Shown: positions 26,155 to 35,954, numbered from the stretch's first letter. The stretch is 64,000 nucleotides of DNA from an uncultured Flavihumibacter sp. (GCA_902168105.1 CABHOY010000071.1:124001-188000), one strand, 5' to 3'. The notes: a model not told the origin generated them from the letters alone. Translations and numbers: made by a program.

Positions 26155-27612
26155 ATGAAAAAGTTCGCATTGATCGGGCTGTTACTGGTAACTTATACCG
26201 GTTACGCGAAGAGCGAAGCCCTGAATAACCGCAAAGATTCCACAACACGTAAAGGAGTAACTGTTTATACGACTGCAGAAAATACCAAGCTGCGCTTGTC
26301 TGAAACAGGCACCTTGTCGTTTGCTCCGATGAAGCAACCGTTTGAAACAGAGGTATGCATCTTTGTAGATCCAACCAGGCGTTTTCAGACGCTGCTGGGG
26401 ATAGGAGGTGCATTAACAGATGCCTCCGCTGAAACATGGGCCAAATTGCCTAATCAGAAAAAGGCGGAATTAATGAAAGCCTATTACGATCCGGTAGATG
26501 GTATCGGGTATACACTAGCCAGAACTAATATACAGAGCTGTGATTTCTCCAGTGATACCTACAGCTATGTAAAGGATAATGACAGCCTGCTCAGAACATT
26601 CAGTGTTGAACATGACCAGCAATACCGTATCCCGTTCATTAAAGCAGCCATTACGGCGGCGGGCGGTAAATTACCATTGTATGTAAGCCCCTGGAGCCCT
26701 CCGGCCTGGATGAAGGACAACAACGACGTGCTGCACGGTGGTAAGCTGTTACCAAAGTATAACCAGTCATGGGCTAACTTCTATGTGAAGTTCATTAAAA
26801 CCTATGAGTCATTAGGTATCCCTGTATGGGGGCTTTCCGTACAGAATGAGCCTATGGCAAAACAGAAATGGGAATCCTGTAACTATACTGCTGAAGAGGA
26901 AAGGGATTTCATCAAACGTTACCTGGGACCAACCTTACAGAAACAGGGAATGGCTTCTAAAAAGCTGATCGCATGGGACCACAACCGTGACCAGGTATAT
27001 CAGCGCGCAAGTACCATCCTGGAAGATCCTGCTGCTGCGAAATATGTATGGGGCATCGGCTTTCACTGGTACGAAACATGGACAGGCAGCACTATGATGT
27101 TTGATAACGTACGCCGCGTTGCAGAAACTTTCCCTGATAAGAACCTGATCTTTACTGAAGGGTGCGTCGAGTCTTTCAAACGTGACCGTATCAATGAATG
27201 GTTCCTCGGAGAACGTTATGGTCACTCTATGGTGAACGATTTCAATAGCGGTACCGTAGCCTGGACTGACTGGAACATTCTGCTGGATGAAAACGGAGGC
27301 CCTAATCACGTAGGTAACTTCTGCTTTGCACCTGTTCATGCAGATACAAAGACAGGCGAATTGATCTACACCAATGCTTATTATTACCTCGGACATTTTT
27401 CTAAATTCATTCGTCCGGGAGCAAAACGTGTGATCGCTTCTTCTAACAGAACAGACCTGCAAACTACCGCCTTCGTTAACAAAGATGGTAAGCTCGCAGT
27501 TGTAGTATTGAACATGTCGTCAAAAGAGATCCCTTATAAATTGTGGATCAAAGGTGAAGCTGCTCCCGCAGTTAGCTTACCGCACTCTATTGCAACATTG
27601 ATCGTAGAATAA
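26155..27612 (+). CDS. GH30 glycoside hydrolase, secreted
   Basis: A 485-residue protein of the same family as its upstream neighbour but clearly divergent. It has a signal peptide (MKKFALIGLLLVTYTGYAKS) and no lipobox, so it is probably periplasmic. Acid/base is E232 (SVQNEPMAKQKWESC) and nucleophile E335 (IFTEGCVES); FQTLLGIGGALTDASAETW and YVSPWSPPAWMKDNN are classical GH30 motifs. The difference in location suggests that the lipoprotein GH30 acts outside and this one trims imported oligosaccharides. A terminator 20 bp later closes locus 1. Confidence 0.9.
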   Translation: MKKFALIGLLLVTYTGYAKSEALNNRKDSTTRKGVTVYTTAENTKLRLSETGTLSFAPMKQPFETEVCIFVDPTRRFQTLLGIGGALTDASAETWAKLPNQKKAELMKAYYDPVDGIGYTLARTNIQSCDFSSDTYSYVKDNDSLLRTFSVEHDQQYRIPFIKAAITAAGGKLPLYVSPWSPPAWMKDNNDVLHGGKLLPKYNQSWANFYVKFIKTYESLGIPVWGLSVQNEPMAKQKWESCNYTAEEERDFIKRYLGPTLQKQGMASKKLIAWDHNRDQVYQRASTILEDPAAAKYVWGIGFHWYETWTGSTMMFDNVRRVAETFPDKNLIFTEGCVESFKRDRINEWFLGERYGHSMVNDFNSGTVAWTDWNILLDENGGPNHVGNFCFAPVHADTKTGELIYTNAYYYLGHFSKFIRPGAKRVIASSNRTDLQTTAFVNKDGKLAVVVLNMSSKEIPYKLWIKGEAAPAVSLPHSIATLIVE

Positions 27613-27631
27613 GAACATGGTTTTAGAAATG

Positions 27632-27659
27632 AAAGGGCTTCCTCCGGGAGGCCTTTTTC
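27632..27659 (+). terminator. Terminator of locus 1
   Basis: The arms AAAGGGCTTCC and GGAGGCCTTTT pair around a TCCG loop and run into Ts. It is 20 bp after the GH30 stop. Confidence 0.9.
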
Positions 27660-27670
27660 ATTTGTATCAA

Positions 27671-27710
27671 AAAAGAAACCGCCCCGAAATTAATCGGGAC
27701 GGTTTCTATT
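27671..27710 (-). terminator. Terminator of locus 2
   Basis: GAAACCGcCCCGA (27675-27687) pairs with TCGGGaCGGTTTC (27694-27706) with one mismatch. In minus-strand reading it is followed by a TTTTTT run. It ends the convergent SusC/SusD transcript. Confidence 0.85.
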
Positions 27711-27789
27711 CTTCACTCTTTAGTCCAGTCAGTTATTCTTAATCCCCAACTGTTGATTTCCGTTTATATAATTCAACATTCACAAATTA

Positions 27790-29421
27790 TTATTGTACAT
27801 CCCACCATAATCTTGTAGCACCATTATCGGGACCTTTCAGTAAGGTGATAGCCTTCGCAACTTCTCCGCTGTTGGTGTTATACTCGTTTATCGGGAACGG
27901 TAAACGACGGATCTGCGTAGCAGTGTTAATGATGCCGCCACTGAAGTTGTTCACAACAGGGAACAGTTTAGGATAGCCGGTACGACGGAACTCTGTCCAC
28001 GCTTCCTGTCCTTCCGGGAACATAGCGATCCATTTCTGGGTGATCAGACGTTCCATTTTTACTGCGGTAGTTGCTGCGTCATCCCATTTGATAGTGATGT
28101 TAGATGGAGCATCTGCATTATTTGCACTGTTCTTTGGATCTGTATAGGCAGCAGGTGTAAGCGTGTTATCTGAAACATAAGCGCCTGGAGCAACACCCCA
28201 TTGCGCCATAGATGTAGTGATACCCTGTTCATATAGCGTATGTACGTCACCGCCTGCATTTGCCCAGTTGCGCAAAGCTACTTCTGCTCTCAGGAAGTAT
28301 ACCTCGGCGGCAGTCATTACCTGTACAGGTGTAGTAACAGAGAAAGACGCTGTCGGGCCGCTCAGGTTCAGATTAGAATATCCGATATAATCTCCCTTTG
28401 AAACATTACCACCAACAGAGCCGATACGGATCCCTTTGTATTGGGAAGGGAATGTAGTGTCGGATGATTTGTCGAAATACTTACTAATACGCGGATCGTT
28501 ATAACCGCTCATATAAGATTGGATAGATGCGCCAATACGGATATCTCCCCAGTTCTGTGCGATAAATACCAGTGGGTTGCTGAAACCTGCACCCAGTATC
28601 TTCACCTGCATGTTAGCTGCATTGTTGGTAATAACACCACCATTGGCAGGAGCAAGGGCTTTTTCAGCCTGTTGCTGTGCCAGTTCAGGAGCCACCTTCA
28701 CAATATGCATGGCCAGGCGTAAGCGGAGGCTATTGGCAAATTGCAGCCATTTAGTGGAATCTCCGTCGTATACCAGGTCAAACCTGTTAAAGGAGAAAGG
28801 CAGTTTTTTAGCAGTACCGCCAACCCATGCACGCAGATTATTGGATGCACTGTCCAGTTCAAGGAAGAAACGTTTGTAAACATCTTCCTGGCTATCGTAT
28901 GGAATAGCACTTTTACTTGTACCCACCTTGCTGTAAGGGATAGGTCCATAGATGTCGGTAATACGGCTCATTCCTGCTACCTGCAGTACCTGGGCTACAG
29001 CCCATACAGAAGGGTAAGCTGTATCCACGCCGCTTGCACGCAGCCTGTTTATTGAAGACATGACATTCAGATATCCAACTTTGAAAGGCTCGCCGTTCCA
29101 GCCGGTTACCAGCGAATAAGAAAGGTTATTCTGTCCGCCATTGAATGGATTGGGAGACATAAAATAACCTGAGTAGCAATCCGCATTCAGATTTTGTTGT
29201 AGCTGGTAGGAGTTTGGATCTCCGCCATCTGCAAAGTTGATAATGGAACGTTGCGCCCTTGTGAGGAAAGCGCCGATGTCGTTAAAATCTCCCTGTAGTT
29301 CACCTGGTTTAATACCAGTATTATCGTCGTTATATGCGTCAAAGTTCTTAGTACAAGCACTGGCTCCCAGCAACACTGCCGCCGCAATAGCCAACATGCC
29401 TTTTATATAGTATCGTTTCAT
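27790..29421 (-). CDS. SusD-like_2 lipoprotein (locus 2)
   Basis: A 543-residue lipoprotein (MKRYYIKGMLAIAAAVLLGASACTKNFD, lipobox Cys at 23). It fits the SusD-like_2 group rather than classical RagB: NLNADCYSGYFMSPNPFNGG, QVAGMSRITDIYGPIPYSKVG, KWLQFANSLRLRLAMHI, TAAEVYFLRAEVALRNW and the end TRLWWDVQ. It binds the ligand for the SusC protein encoded 26 bp upstream. No degradative enzyme lies on the same strand; the GH43 gene beyond the sigma gene is the nearest candidate. Confidence 0.93.
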   Translation of the reverse strand: MKRYYIKGMLAIAAAVLLGASACTKNFDAYNDDNTGIKPGELQGDFNDIGAFLTRAQRSIINFADGGDPNSYQLQQNLNADCYSGYFMSPNPFNGGQNNLSYSLVTGWNGEPFKVGYLNVMSSINRLRASGVDTAYPSVWAVAQVLQVAGMSRITDIYGPIPYSKVGTSKSAIPYDSQEDVYKRFFLELDSASNNLRAWVGGTAKKLPFSFNRFDLVYDGDSTKWLQFANSLRLRLAMHIVKVAPELAQQQAEKALAPANGGVITNNAANMQVKILGAGFSNPLVFIAQNWGDIRIGASIQSYMSGYNDPRISKYFDKSSDTTFPSQYKGIRIGSVGGNVSKGDYIGYSNLNLSGPTASFSVTTPVQVMTAAEVYFLRAEVALRNWANAGGDVHTLYEQGITTSMAQWGVAPGAYVSDNTLTPAAYTDPKNSANNADAPSNITIKWDDAATTAVKMERLITQKWIAMFPEGQEAWTEFRRTGYPKLFPVVNNFSGGIINTATQIRRLPFPINEYNTNSGEVAKAITLLKGPDNGATRLWWDVQ

Positions 29422-29447
29422 TTTCTTCAGTTTAATGGCAACAATGA

Positions 29448-32400
29448 TTAGAAAGTAGCATTTAATGACAAACCGTAGCTGCGGGTAGCAGGTGGCATGA
29501 ATATATCTACACCTGATAAACCATTAGCGGTTGATAAGGTCAGCTCCGGATCGAATGGCGCTTTCTTGGAGAAATACACCAGGTTACGTCCTGTCAGCGA
29601 CAATTTCAGCGCACTGAAAAAGCTGCTGTTCTTTACAGGGATGGTATACCCCAGTGCTACCTCACGTAAACGTACGGTAGTTGCGCTGTACATATATTCT
29701 CCGGAAGCTGCTTCACGACCGCCAATTGAAGAATACCATTTCTGTGCGTCTACAGTCGAAACCGCATTACCCTCAGGGTTAACACCGTTTACAGCTACTC
29801 CACCTGCATCACGTGCATCGCCGCTTACTTTCGATACGCCGTATTGGTCCAGCATCGCTTGTGTAACAGACATTACTTTACCACCAAATTTGCCATCGAT
29901 CAGGAAAGACAGGTTGAAATCTTTGTACTGCAAATTGTTGTTCCAACCTAATTGCCATCTGGTATTTGAGTTACCTAAGAACGTGAAATCGGAGCTCTTG
30001 ATAGGATTGCCATTATCATCGATCATGATACGGCCCTGTGCATCACGTTTCAGTTGAATACCATAAATATCCCCGAAGGAACCGCCTACCTGGAACTTAG
30101 ACACGTAATTGGAGCCGGATGCACCACTCAGTGTGAACTCAGGTGCATTTGGAGATAATTCTATGATCTTATTCTTGTTGGTAGAGAAGTTCAGACCTGT
30201 GTTCCATTTCAGTTTGCTTTCATCGCGCAGCACATCGTAGCGTACAACTGCTTCAACACCCTGGTTCTGTATGTTACCGGCATTGATGAAGAAGTTATCA
30301 TAGAAAGATCCCTGTGGAGCCCTGATCTGTAAAGTCTGATTCTTTGTATTCGTCTTGTAGTAAGTGATATCTGCACTCAGCCTGTTATCAAAGAAGTGCC
30401 ATTCTGTACCAAACTCAATTGAGTTTGTTTTTTCCGGCTTCAGATCAGTGAAAGGTGCTGTTGTATTCGGGCTAAAGCCACCGCCTGCGCTGAAAGTATA
30501 TACAGCCGGATTTGACTGATAAGCCAGCGGAGAATTACCCACCTGTGCAAAGGACCCACGTACTTTTGCGAAGCTGACGAAATCAGGCAGTTTAGCTACC
30601 TGGCTCAGTATCACGTTCAAACCTACTGAAGGATAGAAATAAGAACCGGATGGCGTAAACGCGAGGTTAGACGCCCAGTCGTTACGCGCGGTCAGGTCCA
30701 GGAACGCCCAGTCCTTGTAAGAGATATTGGCGCTACCGAAAACAGATTGTACCTGGCTGTGGTTTTCCTGCAGGGTACCACTGTTGATAGGATTAAGGGT
30801 CTTGAAGTTCTGGATCACGAACACGTTCGGAATGTTAAGACCGTCCTGTCCGGAGTTGAATTTCTCTCCTTTGGTCACTACGTCCCTGATACTTCCACCC
30901 AATACACCGGTGATGCGGATCTTATCGCCCACGGGTATATTAAAGTTGGCCAACAGGTCGCCATATTGCTGATTGGTAGTAGTATTGCTATAAACATATA
31001 CGCCATTGGCAGGAGAGAGAACAGATACAGTACCTGCATGTATTTTCTGCTCATACACGTCATTGATCCTATCCATGCTTCCGCGTGCAGTGATGTTCAG
31101 CCATTTGTTCACATCGTATTTCAGACTGGCGTTCAGCAGTAAACGGTTACGGTCAAGGGAGTTCTGATCACGGTTGACGATCCACCATGGGTTCTGCTGT
31201 ACGTCCTCATTGAAAGGCCAGTTCTGTGTCATCAGACGCCTGGCAGGGTCAAATACTTCAAAGTTGTTCTTGTACTGCTGCAGGTCCTTTCCGCGAGGGA
31301 AGAGGTACAGACCTGTCAGTGGATTGAAATAGAAACCACTTAAAGGTGTGTTGTCGATGGTCTGGTTAATATAATTAACATCAGCTTCGGCAGTCAGCTT
31401 ATCGTTCAGGAAATGTCCGGTTTCCTTGAAGGTGATGTTATTACGGGACAGTTTGTTCTTAGGCTCGATACCTTTTGCGGCGGTATTGGCATAAGAGAAA
31501 TATGTCTGCATTTTATCAGAACCACCGGCCAGGCTGATAGAGTTCGTCAGGTTCTGACCTGTCTGGAAGAAAGAGGACAGGTTGTCCTGAGCGCCGGATA
31601 TTTTGCTACCCCAGCTTTGTGTATTGGTAGCATTTGTCTGGCCATAATTATTCTGGAATTCTGGTTTGTAGGCCACATTACTGAGGGTCAGACCAGAGGA
31701 GAAGTTGATTACCGTGCGGCCTGCTTTACCACTCTTGGTGGTGATCAGGATCACACCGTTAGCACCCTGGCTACCATAAAGGGCGGCGGCAGAGGCACCT
31801 TTCAACACGGAAATGCTTTCAATATCTTCCGGGTTCAGGTTAGAAATAGGATCGCCACCGTCATATGCAGCGCTACCGCCAAATGAGCTGTTTGGCTGGT
31901 TGGTCAGCGAGTTGTTCATGGGCATCCCATCTATTACATACAGCGCCTGGTTGCTTCCCAGACCGGATTTGTTACCACGCAGTACCACTTTCGCAGAACC
32001 GCCTACACCGGAAGAACTTGGAGAGATGTTAAGACCGGCTACCTTACCGTTCAGGGTATTGATCAGGTTCGGGTCTTTAGCTTTGGTGAGTTCCACGCCA
32101 CTCACCTGCTGGGTCGCATAAGTGATGGATTTTTCGGATCTCTTGATACCTAACGCCGTTACTACAACAGTGTTCAGCTGTTTGTTAGATTCTATCAGTA
32201 CAACCTGGATGTTGGTCTGGCTGCCTACAGGGATTTCTTTTTTCTCGAAACCAACGTAGTTGAACACCAGTACATCGGTACTTTCGGCCTGGAGGGTGAA
32301 ATGTCCCTTTTCATCGGTCAAAGCGCCACGGGTGGTACCTTTTACCTGAACGGCCACGTTAGCCAGGGGCTGGCCCGTACCATCAACCACAGTACCTTCA

Positions 32401-32807
32401 ACGGCAGCCGCAGGTTGTATTGCGGCCGCGGTCTCTTTTTTCACTGCCTTCGGACGGATCACGATGATCTTGTCCATGATGGAGTAGGAGAGTGGTTTGT
32501 CTTTGAGGCATTTGTCCAGTACGTCAGACAAACTGGCTGATTTCAGATTGATATCTATGGCACCTGTACCCTGAAGCAGCTTCTCATCATATACAAACTC
32601 ATAACCGGTCTGCTTGCTGATGCTGTTGAAGATGTCATAAAGGGCCAGGTGCTTACCTGTGATCGTGACTGTTTGGGAATAAGACCTGGCGCTCAGATTC
32701 AGAGAGAACACCAGTGTTAAAATGGCAGTTAATTTCATAACTAACAATAATTTACTGTGCAAGAAGCCATCCCTCGGATAGGCCTTGCATGTCTCGCGTA
32801 GTTCCAT
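29448..32807 (-). CDS. SusC-type TonB-dependent receptor with STN domain (locus 2)
   Basis: A 1119-residue receptor. A signal segment (VMKLTAILTLVFSLNLSARSYS) is followed by the STN domain (about 48-118, TITGKHLALYDIFNSISKQTG), a carboxypeptidase-regulatory-like domain (about 135-210), the TonB-box-like NTVVVTALGIKRS, a plug (VLRGNKSGLGSNQALYVIDG) and a barrel ending YGLSLNATF. The STN domain ties it to the FecR/ECF pair encoded upstream on the same strand. A candidate ECF promoter lies about 105 bp before the start. The substrate is unknown. Confidence 0.95.
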   Translation of the reverse strand: MELRETCKAYPRDGFLHSKLLLVMKLTAILTLVFSLNLSARSYSQTVTITGKHLALYDIFNSISKQTGYEFVYDEKLLQGTGAIDINLKSASLSDVLDKCLKDKPLSYSIMDKIIVIRPKAVKKETAAAIQPAAAVEGTVVDGTGQPLANVAVQVKGTTRGALTDEKGHFTLQAESTDVLVFNYVGFEKKEIPVGSQTNIQVVLIESNKQLNTVVVTALGIKRSEKSITYATQQVSGVELTKAKDPNLINTLNGKVAGLNISPSSSGVGGSAKVVLRGNKSGLGSNQALYVIDGMPMNNSLTNQPNSSFGGSAAYDGGDPISNLNPEDIESISVLKGASAAALYGSQGANGVILITTKSGKAGRTVINFSSGLTLSNVAYKPEFQNNYGQTNATNTQSWGSKISGAQDNLSSFFQTGQNLTNSISLAGGSDKMQTYFSYANTAAKGIEPKNKLSRNNITFKETGHFLNDKLTAEADVNYINQTIDNTPLSGFYFNPLTGLYLFPRGKDLQQYKNNFEVFDPARRLMTQNWPFNEDVQQNPWWIVNRDQNSLDRNRLLLNASLKYDVNKWLNITARGSMDRINDVYEQKIHAGTVSVLSPANGVYVYSNTTTNQQYGDLLANFNIPVGDKIRITGVLGGSIRDVVTKGEKFNSGQDGLNIPNVFVIQNFKTLNPINSGTLQENHSQVQSVFGSANISYKDWAFLDLTARNDWASNLAFTPSGSYFYPSVGLNVILSQVAKLPDFVSFAKVRGSFAQVGNSPLAYQSNPAVYTFSAGGGFSPNTTAPFTDLKPEKTNSIEFGTEWHFFDNRLSADITYYKTNTKNQTLQIRAPQGSFYDNFFINAGNIQNQGVEAVVRYDVLRDESKLKWNTGLNFSTNKNKIIELSPNAPEFTLSGASGSNYVSKFQVGGSFGDIYGIQLKRDAQGRIMIDDNGNPIKSSDFTFLGNSNTRWQLGWNNNLQYKDFNLSFLIDGKFGGKVMSVTQAMLDQYGVSKVSGDARDAGGVAVNGVNPEGNAVSTVDAQKWYSSIGGREAASGEYMYSATTVRLREVALGYTIPVKNSSFFSALKLSLTGRNLVYFSKKAPFDPELTLSTANGLSGVDIFMPPATRSYGLSLNATF

Positions 32808-32912
32808 ACTTTTGTGTTCTTGGCTTAATAATCGATTTTCAAACGTTAAGGAAATTGGTAGCCATCTATGCCGGGTTCCGATGGCAGTCGGAATCCGGTT
32901 TTCTACCTAAAG

Positions 32913-32937
32913 TTGACGATACGTTATTTTTTACGTG
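32913..32937 (-). promoter_or_regulatory. Candidate ECF-sigma promoter before locus 2 SusC
   Basis: On the minus strand, CACGTAAAAAA and CGTCAA are separated by 8 bases that include ACGT. It matches the element before the locus 1 sigma gene (15645-15670). It lies between the FecR and SusC genes, where the operon needs its own start if FecR/sigma and SusCD are expressed at different levels. Confidence 0.45.
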
Positions 32938-32994
32938 GTCATAACTGGAAAATTTAGTTTTTACATAATGTAGTCCCCCGCTGTTGAATGGGCC

Positions 32995-34194
32995 TTACTG
33001 TTGTTCCCAGGGTTTTACGGTCACATTGTTCCCGTTCACCGCAAATTGTACCCTTTGAGTAGCCTCCAGTGCTTTTAATAATTTACCGGCTTCTTCTCTC
33101 CGGGATATTACACCCGTCAGGTCTATATCGGACATATCTCCCTCGTAGCTCACTTCGATGTCATACCAGCGCGACAACTGTCGCATAATGGTCCGGATAT
33201 TCGTATTCCTGAATCTAAACTTGCCTTCTTTCCAGGCCAGTGTCTCTTCCATGTCTGCCTGGCCGATCTTAAAGTGATCGTCTTTGGCGGAGAGGCTGGC
33301 CTGCAACCCTGGTTTCAGTACACTGGCATTGTCGCCATGTTTCAGTTGCACTGCTCCATCCACCAGGGTGGTCTTGATGAACTGTTCGTCCTGGTAGGCC
33401 ATGATGTTAAAGCTTGTCCCGAGAACATTCACCTCCACGTTATGCACTTTCACCCGGAAAGGCATATCAGCCTGCTGTGCAACTTCGAAATAGGCCTCCC
33501 CGGTGATCTCTACCTCCCGTCCTCTGCCGGTAAAGGCGGTGGGGAACCGGATACTGCTGGCGGCGTTCAGCCATACACGGCTGCCGTCTGCCAGGGTCAG
33601 TTGATATTGACCGCCATGAGGCGTCGCTACCGTATTGTACATTACCTCACTGCTCTGCCCACCTGAATTATAGCTAAGCGCCCCATTCCTGTTCATGATC
33701 TGCGTATTGCCCTGCTTTGCCAGCGCTCCGTTGTTGGCGCTGTCCAGCGGTATTACGGTGCCATCTGCCAGGGTAAGCATCGCCTTGTCGGAACCGGGCA
33801 ATAGCGCTTTGGCATGTACTGCCAATACCGGAGCTGCTTTTTTACCTGACTGGGACACATAAACGCCGGTGACGATCATTCCCCCAATTACGGCTGCTGC
33901 CAAAGAACTATAGACCAACCTTCTGCGCCTTGCTACCCGTAAACGGCGGGCGTCCGCAGCACCTGTCTGAAAAATATCAGACAGCATAGCAGCTGCTTCA
34001 TCTCCTTCAAGTCCCATATCAGGTACTTTGCCATATAATGTTTCCATTATATCAGCTTTGATAGCAGATGTATGGGCGTCGTCGGCGACTTCCTGCATCA
34101 GTTGGAGATATTCCTCATCACTGATCTCGTTCCGCTTATACTTATCAAGTAATCGCTTTATTTCAGGTATTGTCATAGACGAATAGTTTGGCAC
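32995..34194 (-). CDS. FecR-type anti-sigma factor (locus 2)
   Basis: A 399-residue inner-membrane protein. The N-terminal part (residues 1-85, PNYSSMTIPEIKRLLDKYKRN) should bind the sigma factor; one membrane helix is at about 90-110 (LVYSSLAAAVIGGMIVTGVYV). The FecR domain (about 190-285) reads PHGGQYQLTLADGSRVWLNA, REVEITGEAYFEVA and VLGTSFNIMAY. A DUF4974 end follows (GKFRFRNTNIRTIMRQLSRWYDIEV). It lies 94 bp after its sigma gene. The structure parallels the locus 1 anti-sigma factor, but the sequences are clearly different. Confidence 0.93.
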   Translation of the reverse strand: MPNYSSMTIPEIKRLLDKYKRNEISDEEYLQLMQEVADDAHTSAIKADIMETLYGKVPDMGLEGDEAAAMLSDIFQTGAADARRLRVARRRRLVYSSLAAAVIGGMIVTGVYVSQSGKKAAPVLAVHAKALLPGSDKAMLTLADGTVIPLDSANNGALAKQGNTQIMNRNGALSYNSGGQSSEVMYNTVATPHGGQYQLTLADGSRVWLNAASSIRFPTAFTGRGREVEITGEAYFEVAQQADMPFRVKVHNVEVNVLGTSFNIMAYQDEQFIKTTLVDGAVQLKHGDNASVLKPGLQASLSAKDDHFKIGQADMEETLAWKEGKFRFRNTNIRTIMRQLSRWYDIEVSYEGDMSDIDLTGVISRREEAGKLLKALEATQRVQFAVNGNNVTVKPWEQQ

Positions 34195-34288
34195 TGGTTG
34201 ATAGATATAAAGACGACCGGGGAAAAAGAAAGGAGTATTGGGGATTGAAATTTTTTTTCAGATATGGTAATCAGTAAGTTAGGGGGGC

Positions 34289-34909
34289 TTATATATGCAG
34301 TTGTTGTTTCACAAAACTTCTGACCGTTTGCATGGCCAGCTGCATTTGCTTCTTTACGGTATGAATGGAAATATTCATGCGGACGGAGATCTCTTCATTG
34401 CTCATGCCCTCTTTCCGGGCTATATAGACCTTTTTGCGTTCGGGGGGAAGGCTGGACACTACTTTATCCAGTAGATGGTCATATTGGTGGTTCTGAAGAC
34501 GGTGGTCGGTATCGTTAACAGCGTCAGGCTGCTGAAGAAAGAAATGGTCCAGGGCCTTTACCTGGTTTGCCTGTTTTTTAAAGCTGTCATATATATGGTT
34601 ACGGGTAAGGATAAAAAGGTAGCCCCTCAGATCTTCCACTCCGGGCATAACTTCCCTCTTTAGCCAGATTTTCAGAAAGACTTCCTGCACGACTTCCCGT
34701 GCCGTTATTGTGTCTTTCAGATAAAGCATGGCCACATTGAACACCTGTTTGCTATAATGGTTAAATACAAGTGTATATGCAGACTCGTCACCCCTGGCTA
34801 TCTGCCGTAATAATTCCCGCTCCTCTGGTAAGGATGAATTTGACAATTTCCTATCGTTTGAATGCTGCCGTAAAAGTAGGAACAAAAAATGAAATCGGGC
34901 CAGCCCCAT
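34289..34909 (-). CDS. ECF sigma factor (locus 2)
   Basis: A 206-residue sigma-70 factor. Region 2 is at about residues 30-100 (LLRQIARGDESAYTLVFNHYSKQVFNVA, REVVQEVFLKIWLKREVM) and region 4 at about 145-200 (LPPERKKVYIARKEGMSNEEISVRMNISIHTVKKQM). The first 24 residues (MGLARFHFLFLLLRQHSNDRK) are unlike sigma factors, so the true start may be later, but no other Met precedes region 2. The start is only 53 bp from the GH43 start on the opposite strand, so the promoters of the two genes overlap. Confidence 0.9.
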   Translation of the reverse strand: MGLARFHFLFLLLRQHSNDRKLSNSSLPEERELLRQIARGDESAYTLVFNHYSKQVFNVAMLYLKDTITAREVVQEVFLKIWLKREVMPGVEDLRGYLFILTRNHIYDSFKKQANQVKALDHFFLQQPDAVNDTDHRLQNHQYDHLLDKVVSSLPPERKKVYIARKEGMSNEEISVRMNISIHTVKKQMQLAMQTVRSFVKQQLHI

Positions 34910-34962
34910 ATAGATCTCTACTACTCAATTATTATATTGTGCTCCAAACTGGAAATTCAATT

Positions 34963-35934
34963 ATGAGAAAGGTCTTGACATTTTTATTACTGGGAACAGC
35001 CCTGACCCTGCCCGCAGCGGCGCAAAAAAGAGCTGGTAATCCTATTGTACAGGGGTGGTACGCAGATCCCGAAGCGGCTATATGGGGAAAAGAATATTGG
35101 GTATACCCTACTTATTCTGATAAATATGAAAAGCAGGTATTTTTTGACGCCTTTTCTTCCCGCGACCTGGTAAAATGGGCCAAACATCCCCATATCCTTG
35201 ATACAGCTGCAGTGAAATGGGCCAAAAAAGCAATGTGGGCCCCCGCTATCGTACAGAAGGACGGCAAATATTACTTTTTCTTCGCAGCCAATGATATCCA
35301 GAGCGATAAAGAGGAAGGTGGTATAGGTGTAGCCGTAGCTGACAAACCCGGCGGTCCCTATAAAGACTACCTGGGTAAACCACTGATCGACAAATTCCAT
35401 AATAAAGCACAACCTATAGACCAGTTCGTTTTCCACGACAAAGACGGACAATACTATATCATCTATGGTGGATGGCGTCATTGCAATATTGCAAAGCTGA
35501 ATGCCGATTTCAAAGGGTTTACCCCGTTTGAAGACGGTAATACATTCAAGGAAATTACGCCGGCTGGTTATGTAGAAGGACCTTTTATGTTCATCCGTAA
35601 CGGTAAATACTACTTTATGTGGTCAGAAGGAGGATGGGGCGGCCCGGAATATTCCGTGGCATATGCCATCGCTGATTCCCCGGTAGGGCCTTTCAAGCGT
35701 ATAGGCAAGATCCTGCAACAGGATACTGCTGTAGCAACAAGCGCCGGACACCATTCAGTGATCAATGTACCGGGTACTGACAGGTGGTACATTGTTTATC
35801 ACAGACGCCCGCTCACAGAAAAAGCCGCCAACAACAGGGTGGTGTGCATTGACGAAATGCATTTCGACGAAAATGGGCTGATCGTTCCTGTGAAGATCAC
35901 CAAAGAAGGAGTGAAAAAAGATAAACTGAAGTAG
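34963..35934 (+). CDS. GH43-type glycoside hydrolase, secreted
   Basis: A 323-residue protein from the ATG at 34963, which opens a clear signal peptide (MRKVLTFLLLGTALTLPAAA); the longer frame upstream only reads through the sigma gene on the other strand. The five-bladed propeller shows the GH43 catalytic set: D35 (GWYADPEAA), D153 (PIDQFVF) and E205 (YVEGPFMF). GH43 enzymes remove arabinose, xylose or galactose from plant glycans. The gene is divergent from locus 2 and may supply its substrate. The subfamily was not determined. Confidence 0.88.
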   Translation: MRKVLTFLLLGTALTLPAAAQKRAGNPIVQGWYADPEAAIWGKEYWVYPTYSDKYEKQVFFDAFSSRDLVKWAKHPHILDTAAVKWAKKAMWAPAIVQKDGKYYFFFAANDIQSDKEEGGIGVAVADKPGGPYKDYLGKPLIDKFHNKAQPIDQFVFHDKDGQYYIIYGGWRHCNIAKLNADFKGFTPFEDGNTFKEITPAGYVEGPFMFIRNGKYYFMWSEGGWGGPEYSVAYAIADSPVGPFKRIGKILQQDTAVATSAGHHSVINVPGTDRWYIVYHRRPLTEKAANNRVVCIDEMHFDENGLIVPVKITKEGVKKDKLK

Positions 35935-35954
35935 ATCATACGTAAACGTATATT

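Noticed and set aside
34771..34962. N-terminal extension of the GH43 frame
   Set aside because: It runs antisense through the sigma gene; the signal peptide begins at 34963.
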